7,865 nucleotides of DNA from Pseudomonadota bacterium (lineage in GTDB: Bacteria; Myxococcota; Myxococcia; Myxococcales; Vulgatibacteraceae): contig JAEZJH010000015.1 in assembly GCA_023436385.1 (NCBI GenBank), forward strand, positions 1 through 7,865, read 5' to 3'. Below, piece after piece: positions 1-5,504 of the stretch; positions within the stretch are counted from its first letter, which is position 1; each line of letters starts with the position of its first letter. The translations under genes and the position numbers were made by a program. The notes below the pieces were generated by a model that saw only the letters and a program-made list of their open reading frames with translations, was not told the origin of the DNA and ran no database searches.

Positions 1-138
1 GAGCTCGGCCGGGCGCTCCTCGTGGTGAAGGCCCCGGAGACCCCGGCGCTCCTGGCCGCGGCGAAGGCGCGGAACCCGGCCGACGCGGCGGCGCTCGACG
101 AGCTGGCGGCGCGGTTCACCGGGATCCGGGGGCGGTAG
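1..138 (+). CDS. 3' end of an unrecognised protein-coding gene (partial)
   Basis: Frame 1 is open from the first base to a TAG at 136-138 and encodes the last 45 residues of a protein whose start lies outside the window. Nearly every third codon position is G or C, as in the neighbouring genes, which supports real coding. The visible C-terminus is rich in Ala and Leu, looks helical, and ends in the residues FTGIRGR. It has no Cys, no obvious transmembrane segment and no motif that I recognise, so I assign no function. The gene converges on the minus-strand gene ending at 217, and a strong inverted repeat lies about 10 bp after its stop codon. Confidence 0.7.
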   Translation, partial: ELGRALLVVKAPETPALLAAAKARNPADAAALDELAARFTGIRGR

Positions 139-147
139 GAACACGGC

Positions 148-194
148 AGCGCCCGCCGGCCGCCGGGAGGGAGGGCGGCGAACCGGCGGGCGCT
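148..194. terminator. Candidate bidirectional terminator hairpin between convergent genes
   Basis: Bases 148-159 (AGCGCCCGCCGG) are the exact reverse complement of 183-194 (CCGGCGGGCGCT), a perfect 12-bp stem. Inside the loop, CCGCC at 160-164 can pair with GGCGG at 174-178 to extend the helix, leaving a loop of about nine purine-rich bases. The structure lies in the 78-bp gap between a plus-strand stop (138) and a minus-strand stop (217), as expected for a shared terminator. No T-run follows on either strand, so it is not a textbook intrinsic terminator. Such hairpins are common in high-GC bacteria and may act with Rho or only protect RNA ends. Confidence 0.55.
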
Positions 195-215
195 CAAGGC
201 CTGCCCGGCGGCCGG
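156..215. repeat. Second 12-bp inverted repeat, overlapping the first
   Basis: Bases 156-167 (CCGGCCGCCGGG) are the exact reverse complement of 204-215 (CCCGGCGGCCGG). Bases 156-159 also belong to the left arm of the 148-194 hairpin, so the two full stems cannot form at once. In the minus-strand transcript this repeat begins one base after the stop codon of the 217-1461 gene. It could be an alternative terminator fold for that gene or a by-product of GC-rich sequence. Confidence 0.45.
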
Positions 216-216
216 A

Positions 217-1461
217 TTAGAGCCGGAGTCCGGCGGAGAAGCCGACCCAGGCGCGGGAGTCACCCCAGAGCTCCAGCTCCCGGCCCCAATTAATGTCTCG
301 AGTTTTCTCCTGGGCGGCATAGACGGAGACGGTGGGACCGGCGAAGACGCCGAGCCAGGGGGTGGCCTGGTAGCCGAGCAGCGCCCGGAAGGAACCCAGC
401 ACGTTCTCGCCGTCGTCGATGTCGTAGGCCTCGCCGTACTGGACGTTCTGGGCGAGGAGGTCGAGGTCGAGGCGGAAGTGGTCGGAGAGGTCGATCCGGC
501 CGCCGATGCCGGCGCCGAAGGTCCACCGGAGCTCGTCCGCGCCGTCCCGCTTCACCGGCCCCCCGCCACCGACGAGGAGGCCGTAAACGTGGCGGCCGCC
601 CAGCCGGAGCCCGGCATTCAGGACCGAGAACTCGGTGGCGAAGAGCTCGAAGTCGTGGGTGCCCTCGGTCACCACGGAGACGAGGCCGTAGGAGACGTCC
701 GCCGACCGGGCGTAGTTGACGAGCCCGATCTGCGCGCCGTCCACCGTCTGGGCGACGTTGACCACGCCGAGCTGCGCGCCGTGCACCGTGCCGCCGATGT
801 TGATCACCGCGGCCTGGAGGCCGGAGGTCGAGCGGGCGAGGGTGACCGTGGAGGTCTGGAGGCCGGTGACATCCTCGGCCATGGCCAGCACGCCCGCGGC
901 CTGAACACCCGAGACACTCCCCCGGGCGATGGTGGCGACGCCGGCCGCCTGGAGTCCGTTGACGTCCCCCGCCCGGCCGAAGATGCCCGCCACCTGGAGG
1001 CCCTCGACGTCGGCGAGGGCGAGGGCGGTAAGGCCCGAGGCCTGGAGGCCCCGGAGGTCCTCCTGGGCCAAGGTGACCAGGTTCGAGACCTGGAGCCCGT
1101 CGACCTCCGGCGCGATCGTGACCGAGCCCAGCTGCGCGCCCCGGACCCGACCGCCGGCGATCGCCGCCGCCCAGGTCGCCTGCACGCCCAGGACCTCGCC
1201 GTCGGTCCAGTGGAGCGGCGCGAGGGCGAGGCCCTCGAGCCGTCCGGAGCGCGCCGCGGCGAGGCCGAGCGAGAGGTGGTTCCGGGCGTTGCGGTCGCCG
1301 TTCAGGGAGATCGGGGGGACCAGGGAGAGATCCAGCGGCACCGTGACCAGCTCGCCGGGGGCGGCGGCGGAGCCCGGGGAGGGAGGCGGCGTGACCTCCT
1401 GGGCGGCGGCGGTGGCGGCCAGGGAGGTGAGGGAGAGCGCGACGAGGAGCGAGCGAACCAC
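217..1461 (-). CDS. LA_2272-type surface repeat protein, secreted, likely outer-membrane associated
   Basis: I chose the GTG start at 1459-1461 because GGAG lies 6 nt upstream and because it places a clean signal peptide at the N-terminus: MVRSLLVALSL, a short hydrophobic stretch, then TAAA before Gln21. This gives 414 residues; the frame is open further upstream to 1560, but that part is Pro/Arg-rich and looks non-coding. After a 'VPLDLSLVPPISLNG' segment typical of the family come 11 repeats of 14-16 residues at about 92-257, each built on G(L/A/V)Q followed by a small-hydrophobic stretch, with the later ones reading 'GAQLGVVNVA'. The last 155 or so residues alternate polar and hydrophobic positions, with Gly and aromatic residues, and end in WVGFSAGLRL, like a beta-barrel or beta-sheet domain. 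LA_2272-type proteins have no firm biochemical role. The gene is divergent from the hydrolase gene and convergent with the partial gene at 1-138. Confidence 0.83.
   Translation of the reverse strand: MVRSLLVALSLTSLAATAAAQEVTPPPSPGSAAAPGELVTVPLDLSLVPPISLNGDRNARNHLSLGLAAARSGRLEGLALAPLHWTDGEVLGVQATWAAAIAGGRVRGAQLGSVTIAPEVDGLQVSNLVTLAQEDLRGLQASGLTALALADVEGLQVAGIFGRAGDVNGLQAAGVATIARGSVSGVQAAGVLAMAEDVTGLQTSTVTLARSTSGLQAAVINIGGTVHGAQLGVVNVAQTVDGAQIGLVNYARSADVSYGLVSVVTEGTHDFELFATEFSVLNAGLRLGGRHVYGLLVGGGGPVKRDGADELRWTFGAGIGGRIDLSDHFRLDLDLLAQNVQYGEAYDIDDGENVLGSFRALLGYQATPWLGVFAGPTVSVYAAQEKTRDINWGRELELWGDSRAWVGFSAGLRL
691..1188 (-). repeat. Eleven tandem 'GLQ' repeats, 14-16 residues each
   Basis: Read on the minus strand from 1188 down to 691, the protein divides into 11 consecutive units starting GVQ, GAQ, GLQ, GLQ, GLQ, GLQ, GVQ, GLQ, GLQ, GAQ and GAQ. 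Their lengths are 16, 14, 16, 16, 15, 16, 15, 14, 14, 14 and 16 residues. The Gly and Gln are invariant, and about four residues later a small-hydrophobic stretch begins. A further degenerate unit may precede the first one. The regular Gly-x-Gln spacing suggests a stacked beta-structure, with each unit forming one coil or hairpin. Confidence 0.85.
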
Positions 1462-1769
1462 GGGGGACTCCGGGGGCGGCCGGGGATGGCCGGGTGCCTG
1501 CCCCGGGGATCGGCCGAGCGGCATGCGGCCAGCCCGGGGCGCGTTCGCCCGGTTGAACACCGGCGGCGCCCGGAGGTGTCACCGTTGGTGTCGCGCGATG
1601 GGTGCGGGCGGAGCTCCGGCCCGCTTCGGCCGGCGCGACCTCATGCCAAGCGCAGGATTCCCCGCTCGAGGCGCGAGGCGGGCGTTGGTTCCCCGGCGTC
1701 AGCGGCGGCGATGGCCTGCGTGTTCCGGCCGTGGTTACCTTCGGGGGTCGTCGGGGGAGGCGAACGGAG
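1462..1769. other. Divergent intergenic region, 308 bp, no gene seen
   Basis: This region separates the divergent starts at 1461 (minus) and 1770 (plus) and should hold both promoters. Open frames cross it on both strands, but their translations are Arg/Pro/Gly-rich and lack a plausible start, so I see no gene. I found no convincing -35/-10 pair. TTACCT at 1735-1740 is the nearest thing to a -10 box but has no -35 partner. Short dyads are present (GGGCG-cgtt-CGCCC near 1537-1550, and CCCCGGGG near 1501), but none is long enough to call an operator. Confidence 0.5.
1468..1471 (-). promoter_or_regulatory. Shine-Dalgarno site that fixes the GTG start at 1461
   Basis: The minus strand reads GGAG, six bases (tccccc), then GTG. 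This is the only well-spaced ribosome-binding site near the signal peptide, so it supports the GTG at 1459-1461 over start codons further upstream. Confidence 0.65.
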
Positions 1770-2606
1770 ATGCCCTACGCGGAGCGAGGCGCCCATCGCA
1801 TCCACTACGAGGTCCAGGGGCCCGAGGAGGCACCGCCGCTCCTCCTGATCATGGGGATGTCCTTCTCCTCCCGGGCCTGGGAGCCGCTTCCGGTTCGCCT
1901 GGCCCAGGACTTCCGGGTGGTCCTCTTCGACAACCGCGGCACCGGCCGGTCGTCGCTCCACCGGCGTCCCTACCGGATCCGCCACCTCGCCGAGGACGCG
2001 GCCGCGGTGCTCGACGCCGCCGGCCTCGAGCGCGCCCACGTCTTCGGGATCTCCATGGGCGGGATGGTGGCGCTCGAGCTGGCGCTCCGGCACGCGGAGC
2101 GGGTCCGATCCCTGGCCCTGGGCGCCACCTGCGCCGGTTGGCTCCGGAGCCGGAAGATGGCCCCGCGGACGATGGGCACCATGTTCGCCGCGTCCCTCCT
2201 CGGCCGCCGGGCGGAGATGCTACCGCCGCTCTTCGTCTCCGCGGAGCATCTGGCCCGGGACCCCGAGGGCTTCGCCCGCTGGCACGCCGGCGTCGAGCGG
2301 AGCGGCTCGCTGACCTCGCTGCTCCAGACCCTGGCGATTGCGCTCCACTCCACGGAGAAGCGCCTCTCTCGCCTTGAGGTGCCAGCCCTCGTGCTCACCG
2401 GCGACCGGGACCTCCTCATCCCGCCCGAGAACTCCCGCCGCCTCGCCCGGCTGTTGCGCGCCGAGCTGGTCGAACTCCCCGGCGCCGGCCACTGCTTCCC
2501 GGTCGAGCGGCCCGACGAGACGGTGGCGGCGCTCCACCGGCACATCCTCGGCAGCGACCGCGGCTCCGCGGGCGGGCCAAGCCCGGTGACCCTGCCGCCG
2601 CAGTGA
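1770..2606 (+). CDS. Alpha/beta hydrolase
   Basis: The 278-residue protein starts at ATG 1770, with GGAGG at 1756-1760 nine bases upstream. The frame continues upstream to 1602, but that extension is unlike a protein and has no such site. The alpha/beta-hydrolase fold is clear: a strand with IMGM at 27-30 in the oxyanion-hole position, DNRGTG at 54-59, the nucleophile elbow GISMGG at 93-98 with Ser95, then LTGDRD at 209-214 with Asp214 as the likely acid, and GAGH at 238-241 with His241. The triad is complete and the length is usual for the family. There is no signal peptide, so it is probably cytoplasmic. It resembles the broad esterase/lactonase group that includes enol-lactonases; the substrate cannot be told from sequence, because the cap segment (about 130-195) is not diagnostic. 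It is followed after 80 bp by a lipoprotein gene on the same strand. Confidence 0.93.
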   Translation: MPYAERGAHRIHYEVQGPEEAPPLLLIMGMSFSSRAWEPLPVRLAQDFRVVLFDNRGTGRSSLHRRPYRIRHLAEDAAAVLDAAGLERAHVFGISMGGMVALELALRHAERVRSLALGATCAGWLRSRKMAPRTMGTMFAASLLGRRAEMLPPLFVSAEHLARDPEGFARWHAGVERSGSLTSLLQTLAIALHSTEKRLSRLEVPALVLTGDRDLLIPPENSRRLARLLRAELVELPGAGHCFPVERPDETVAALHRHILGSDRGSAGGPSPVTLPPQ

Positions 2607-2686
2607 CGGCGTACCGGGTGACCGTGATAGCCTTCGCGCGCCGGTCGCTGCAGGTATGCCGTTTCCTCGAGCGAGAAGAGAAACCC
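2607..2686 (+). other. Short intergenic gap between hydrolase and lipoprotein genes
   Basis: The 80-bp gap has a less GC-rich, purine-rich end (gagaagagaaaccc) just before the lipoprotein start, which contains the probable ribosome-binding site. TATGCC at 2655-2660 could be a -10 box, but the -35 position (CTTCGC) does not fit. I see no terminator hairpin, so co-transcription with the hydrolase gene is possible. Confidence 0.35.
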
Positions 2687-3346
2687 ATGCCCGCTGTTCG
2701 TCCGCTGCTCGCGTGGTTGGCCTCCGTCGCGGCCTCGGGCTGCGCCACCATCGCCGCACCGGGGCCGGATTCGCTCCCGGTTACCTCCGAACCGGCAGGG
2801 GCCCAGGTCTCCGTGGACGGCTTCGACGCCGCGGTGGGTGAGCCTCCGCCGGCGGTGGTCACCCTCCAGCGGCACGGCCCGGCCCCGGTGGTCCGGGACC
2901 GGCGCCGCGAGGCGGTCTTTGCCCTCGCGACCGGGGCCGGCTTTCCGGAATTCGTCACGTTCCAGGCAGGGCCGATGGTCGGCCCGGTCTCGCTCGACGC
3001 CCGGCTCGGCCTCGGGATCCTCGACGCCTATGCCGGGGGCGGATTGACCGCCTACGTCCTGGAGACACCTGCTTCCGCGTACGGAGGGCATGCGTTCGTG
3101 CTCGCGGCGCGGCAGATGTGGAACCTCGATCCGGATCAGCCGTCCGGGGGGCATTCGAGGCAGGACGGTGACTACAGCTTCGATCTCGAATTCCATGGGC
3201 CCGACTGGCAGGCCTCGGGGCAGGCCGGCTGGATCTACACGGCCGCCTTCGGCATGCAGGTCCGGGCCCTCGGCGGCGTGTGTCGAATCGAGGGCAATGC
3301 TCGGCTCCTGCCGTCGGTCGACCTGGGAATGGGCTGGGTCTTCTAA
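2687..3346 (+). CDS. Lipoprotein with PEGA-like segment and beta-strand-rich C-terminal half
   Basis: I start at ATG 2687 because it puts a lipoprotein signal at the N-terminus: a hydrophobic core (LLAWLASVAAS) and a lipobox ASGC with Cys19. AAGAG at 2676-2680 is a weak ribosome-binding site six bases upstream. The longer frame from 2603 overlaps the hydrolase stop and hides this signal. Residues 30-62 (PVTSEPAGAQVSVDG, then a Gly/Pro turn and VVTLQR) match the start of a PEGA domain, often a surface or envelope-binding fold, but the usual second half ending in a G-Y motif is not evident. Residues 77-219 form alternating beta-strands with turns and end in GMGWVF, where the terminal Phe resembles the last strand of an outer-membrane barrel. 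The protein has 219 residues, and the residue after the lipidated Cys is Ala, which suggests the outer membrane. The function is unknown. Confidence 0.75.
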   Translation: MPAVRPLLAWLASVAASGCATIAAPGPDSLPVTSEPAGAQVSVDGFDAAVGEPPPAVVTLQRHGPAPVVRDRRREAVFALATGAGFPEFVTFQAGPMVGPVSLDARLGLGILDAYAGGGLTAYVLETPASAYGGHAFVLAARQMWNLDPDQPSGGHSRQDGDYSFDLEFHGPDWQASGQAGWIYTAAFGMQVRALGGVCRIEGNARLLPSVDLGMGWVF

Positions 3347-3359
3347 ACCGCCGGTGTCT

Positions 3360-4562
3360 TCAGGATGGGGCCGAGGCCGCTAGCCGGCGGCCGGCCCAGT
3401 AGACCAGCGAATCCTCGGCGAGGGCGACGGCGAGGCCGTGGACCCGCGAGCGCCGGGCGGCGCTTTTGCGCACTCGATAGGCGGCGTGGGTGGCCCCGGC
3501 CGCCGCGGACGCGGCGAGCAGGCCGGCAAAGAGCTTCGCTCGGGCCCCGCGGACGCTCCGGACTCCGACCCAGACGCCGGCCGCCGTTCGGGCGAGGAGC
3601 GAGGGCGCCTGGATCCGCGGCGGTGTGAACGGCAGCTTATCGGCCAGGACCTCGGCCGCGGCGAGGAGCGCGAGCCCCCGGCCCGGTGTTTTCGCGGCGG
3701 CGGAGGGTCGGCCGCGCCGCCCCAGATCCCGGGCGAGCAGCGCCGCCGGTCCGACGCTGCGCACGCCGGAGAGCGCCCCCAGCCCCACCGCCCGCCAGAT
3801 CGCGTTCGAGCCCATCTCCTCGACCTCCTCTTCCACGTCGATGCCGTACCGCCCGATGCCCCGCTGGGCGAGGAACTGCACCGGCTCGTTGGGCATCGGT
3901 GGGCCCTCGTGCACCACGTGATCGGGCCCGACACGATCGCCGGGAGCCAGCCCGGCAGCGAGCCTCCGCAGCCGGAGGTGGGCGAGGCGGTGCCATGCCC
4001 GCTGGTACCGGCGGCCGGTCAGGTGGAAGCCCAGGCGCGACCACCGGTTCGGGAAATCGCCCGGGAGCCAGGAGGCCTCGATGCGAAGACGTATCCAGCC
4101 GCTGCCGTGATCCTTCTCGAGGAGAAACCACTCGCGGCCCCGCTCGACGTGTCCCTCGAGCGTCTCCAGGGAAAAACCCCGGAGGGTGTGCTCCGGGCCC
4201 GGCTCGTCTCGTCCGTCGGCGACGACGGCGGGGCAGAGGAAGCGGAGAAAGAGCGGCCGCAATTCGAGCAGCAGCCGGCGGCCGACCAGCGGTTCGTCGT
4301 CCCGGAAGTGGACCACCACGATCCGCGGGTCGGAGTGGTGGAAGCGCCCGAGGCCGCGCCAGACCCGCTCGTAGGGGCCATGAGGAACGGGCGGTCCCGG
4401 GGGTTCCCGGGCGATGCGTGCCCACGAGTGGACGCGGTCCCAACCGCGAGCCGCGGAGAGCTCGGTGTCGAGGTCGAAGTTGCGCGGGAGTTCCTGGATC
4501 CGCTTCAGCCCGGAGGCGAGCTCGGCTTCGGTCCAGCCGATTCCGATGCGCCACTCGATCAC
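3360..4562 (-). CDS. DUF1990-like / DUF4126-like fusion protein
   Basis: The start is GTG 4560-4562, which overlaps the upstream gene's stop as GTGA and has GGGGAG seven bases before it. This gives 400 residues; the frame stays open upstream to 5222, but that translation is Arg/Pro/His-rich noise. Residues 64-200 look like DUF1990 (UPF0548): YERVWRGLGRF, a strand-rich middle, then LETLEGHVERG at 132-142 and a tail with LGFHLTGRRYQRAWHRL. Residues 201-249 form an acidic-ended linker. Residues 250-400 resemble the small membrane family DUF4126: GLGALSGVRSVGP, AAAEVLADKLPFTPPR, then a Gly/Ala-rich hydrophobic stretch (344-362). Both family matches are recalled from motifs, not searched. The fusion is in frame with no stop between the parts. 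The gene probably forms an operon with the gene ending at 4559 and converges on the lipoprotein gene, 13 bp away. Confidence 0.78.
   Translation of the reverse strand: MIEWRIGIGWTEAELASGLKRIQELPRNFDLDTELSAARGWDRVHSWARIAREPPGPPVPHGPYERVWRGLGRFHHSDPRIVVVHFRDDEPLVGRRLLLELRPLFLRFLCPAVVADGRDEPGPEHTLRGFSLETLEGHVERGREWFLLEKDHGSGWIRLRIEASWLPGDFPNRWSRLGFHLTGRRYQRAWHRLAHLRLRRLAAGLAPGDRVGPDHVVHEGPPMPNEPVQFLAQRGIGRYGIDVEEEVEEMGSNAIWRAVGLGALSGVRSVGPAALLARDLGRRGRPSAAAKTPGRGLALLAAAEVLADKLPFTPPRIQAPSLLARTAAGVWVGVRSVRGARAKLFAGLLAASAAAGATHAAYRVRKSAARRSRVHGLAVALAEDSLVYWAGRRLAASAPS
3824..3829 (-). promoter_or_regulatory. Possible internal ribosome-binding site at the domain boundary
   Basis: The minus strand reads AGGAGG, eight bases, then ATG at 3815-3813 (Met250 of the 400-residue fusion). 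The ATG falls exactly where the DUF4126-like membrane part begins, so a separate product of 151 residues could be made. The caveat is that the sequence encodes a Glu-rich run (EEEVEE), and Glu codons GAG/GAA produce AGGAGG easily. Confidence 0.35.
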
Positions 4563-5167
4563 GGGCCGTCTCCCCGGGCCTCGTAGGTGGGCTCGTGTCG
4601 CGAGACCTCCTCCGGCTCCTCGGCGCACGGGGTGGTGACCGCCTCGATGTGTCCGAGCACTCCCTCCCCGAAGGCCACGGCGACGCGGTTCACGAAGTCG
4701 CTCCAGGTGCTGGTCTGCATCACCTCGCCGGTGGCCAGAAAGCCCATCCGTGTCAGGCGTCCGCTCGACCGGGCGTGGCTGCGGATGTGGAAGAGCACGT
4801 CGCCGCGCCGGTTGCGGTAGCTCCCGAAGGTGATCCGCCCGGACTCCGGGTGGCCCGCCTCGGTGGCCAGGGTGAAGCTCTGCTCGCCGAGGTGGGTGAC
4901 GCGGACGCGGGTTCGGGGGACGCCGAGGATGTGGACCTCGAGTTCGTCTCCGAGTTCGAGGCGGCCGTCGGCGCCGTCGTGCCGCTGGAACACCACCAGC
5001 TCGGACGGCGCGAACGCCGGGAAGTGGCGCCGGACCGTCTGCGCCACCTGCGCCGGCGTGAAGCGGCAGTTGCGGATCACCGCCCAGTAGTCGCGGCGGA
5101 GCAGGGGCCCGGCCCCCTGGGTGGCCAGTTGGAGGTCGCCGGCCGCCGATCGCCTTCGCTTCCGCAT
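4559..5167 (-). CDS. DUF1990 (UPF0548)-like protein
   Basis: The 202-residue protein runs from ATG 5167 to TGA 4559. Recognisable segments are GAGPLLRRDYWAVI at 18-31, HFPAFAP at 48-54, LGDELEV at 72-78, the family's signature-like LATEAGHPESG at 100-110, ITFGSYRNRRGD at 112-123, FHIRSHARSS at 126-135, and MQTSTWSDF at 150-158. The (T/S)L-x-T-x-x-GH-x-E-x-G motif is shared with the next gene, so the two are likely distant paralogues. There is no signal peptide or membrane helix. Members of this family occur in bacteria and plants and have no established function. No good ribosome-binding site lies before the ATG (upstream reads cgtttcggccg), so the start is less certain than the body. The stop overlaps the next gene's start by 4 bp, a sign of translational coupling. 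A small membrane-protein gene starts 38 bp upstream on the other strand. Confidence 0.82.
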   Translation of the reverse strand: MRKRRRSAAGDLQLATQGAGPLLRRDYWAVIRNCRFTPAQVAQTVRRHFPAFAPSELVVFQRHDGADGRLELGDELEVHILGVPRTRVRVTHLGEQSFTLATEAGHPESGRITFGSYRNRRGDVLFHIRSHARSSGRLTRMGFLATGEVMQTSTWSDFVNRVAVAFGEGVLGHIEAVTTPCAEEPEEVSRHEPTYEARGDGP

Positions 5168-5205
5168 CGGCCGAAACGTGGTGAGCTTCGGGCGGAGGTG
5201 CCAGG

Positions 5206-5496
5206 ATGAACTCGGACTTCAACCCCGCCAGCGAGGTGTCGGAGATTGTCTACGAAGCGGCGCCGGTCTTCCGGGCCGAGCACGGCGAGAGCCGGGTCAC
5301 CCGCCTCGTCGAGCAGCAGTCGGCCAAGATGCCGTCGGTGCTCTTCCTCACCGTGGCGATCGCCGCGATGACCGCGTCCCTGGCCCTCGAGCTGGCGGGC
5401 AAGCGCCGCGCTAGCCGGTTCATCGGGATGTGGCCCGGGCCGCTCCTCACCATGGGGGTCTACAACAAGCTGGTGAAGACCTTCGGCGCCCGCTGA
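5206..5496 (+). CDS. Small conserved-looking membrane protein, two hydrophobic segments
   Basis: The 96-residue protein starts at ATG 5206, with a strong GGAGG at 5194-5198 seven bases upstream. Residues 1-40 are soluble and charged (EVSEIVYEAAPVFRAEHGE, then RVTRLVEQQSAK). Residues 43-64 (PSVLFLTVAIAAMTASLALELA) form a clear transmembrane helix. After a basic loop (GKRRASR), residues 72-89 (FIGMWPGPLLTMGVYNKL) form a second, weaker hydrophobic segment. A basic tail, KTFGAR, follows. I do not recognise a named family. The good ribosome-binding site, codon use like its neighbours and membrane-like pattern argue that it is real. It is divergent from the DUF1990 pair with only 38 bp between starts, which suggests shared control, and it converges on the Cys-rich gene with an 8-bp gap. 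Confidence 0.72.
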   Translation: MNSDFNPASEVSEIVYEAAPVFRAEHGESRVTRLVEQQSAKMPSVLFLTVAIAAMTASLALELAGKRRASRFIGMWPGPLLTMGVYNKLVKTFGAR

Positions 5497-5504
5497 CCCC
5501 CCGC

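Noticed and set aside
1462..1560. Start of the surface repeat protein at GTG 1560
   Set aside because: The extra 33 residues are Arg/Pro-rich and would bury the signal peptide; the GTG at 1461 has a GGAG at 6 nt.
1602..1769. Start of the hydrolase at 1602
   Set aside because: The extension is not hydrolase-like; the ATG at 1770 has GGAGG upstream and begins the usual first strand.
478..2377. Long plus-strand open frames (456 and 482 codons) lying over the repeat surface protein gene
   Set aside because: They are antisense or out-of-frame to genes with signal peptide, repeats or catalytic motifs; their translations are Arg/Pro/Ala-rich and domain-free, as high GC produces by chance.
2586..2623. 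Three GTGAC copies (2586, 2603, 2618) as a possible operator
   Set aside because: The motif is only five bases, the spacing is uneven (17 and 15), and two copies lie in or at the end of the hydrolase coding sequence; chance explains it.
3375..3392. GGCCGC-tagccg-GCGGCC hairpin as terminator of the lipoprotein gene
   Set aside because: The stem is only six bases with no T-run, and it lies within the coding end of the opposing gene.
3438..5209. Long plus-strand open frames (382 and 507 codons) over the DUF1990-like genes
   Set aside because: They are antisense shadows; the minus strand has the conserved motifs, the 4-bp gene overlap and better codon use.
4563..5222. N-terminal extension of the fusion gene to 5222
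   Set aside because: The frame is open, but its translation is Arg/His/Pro-rich and overlaps the well-supported 202-residue DUF1990-like gene in another frame.
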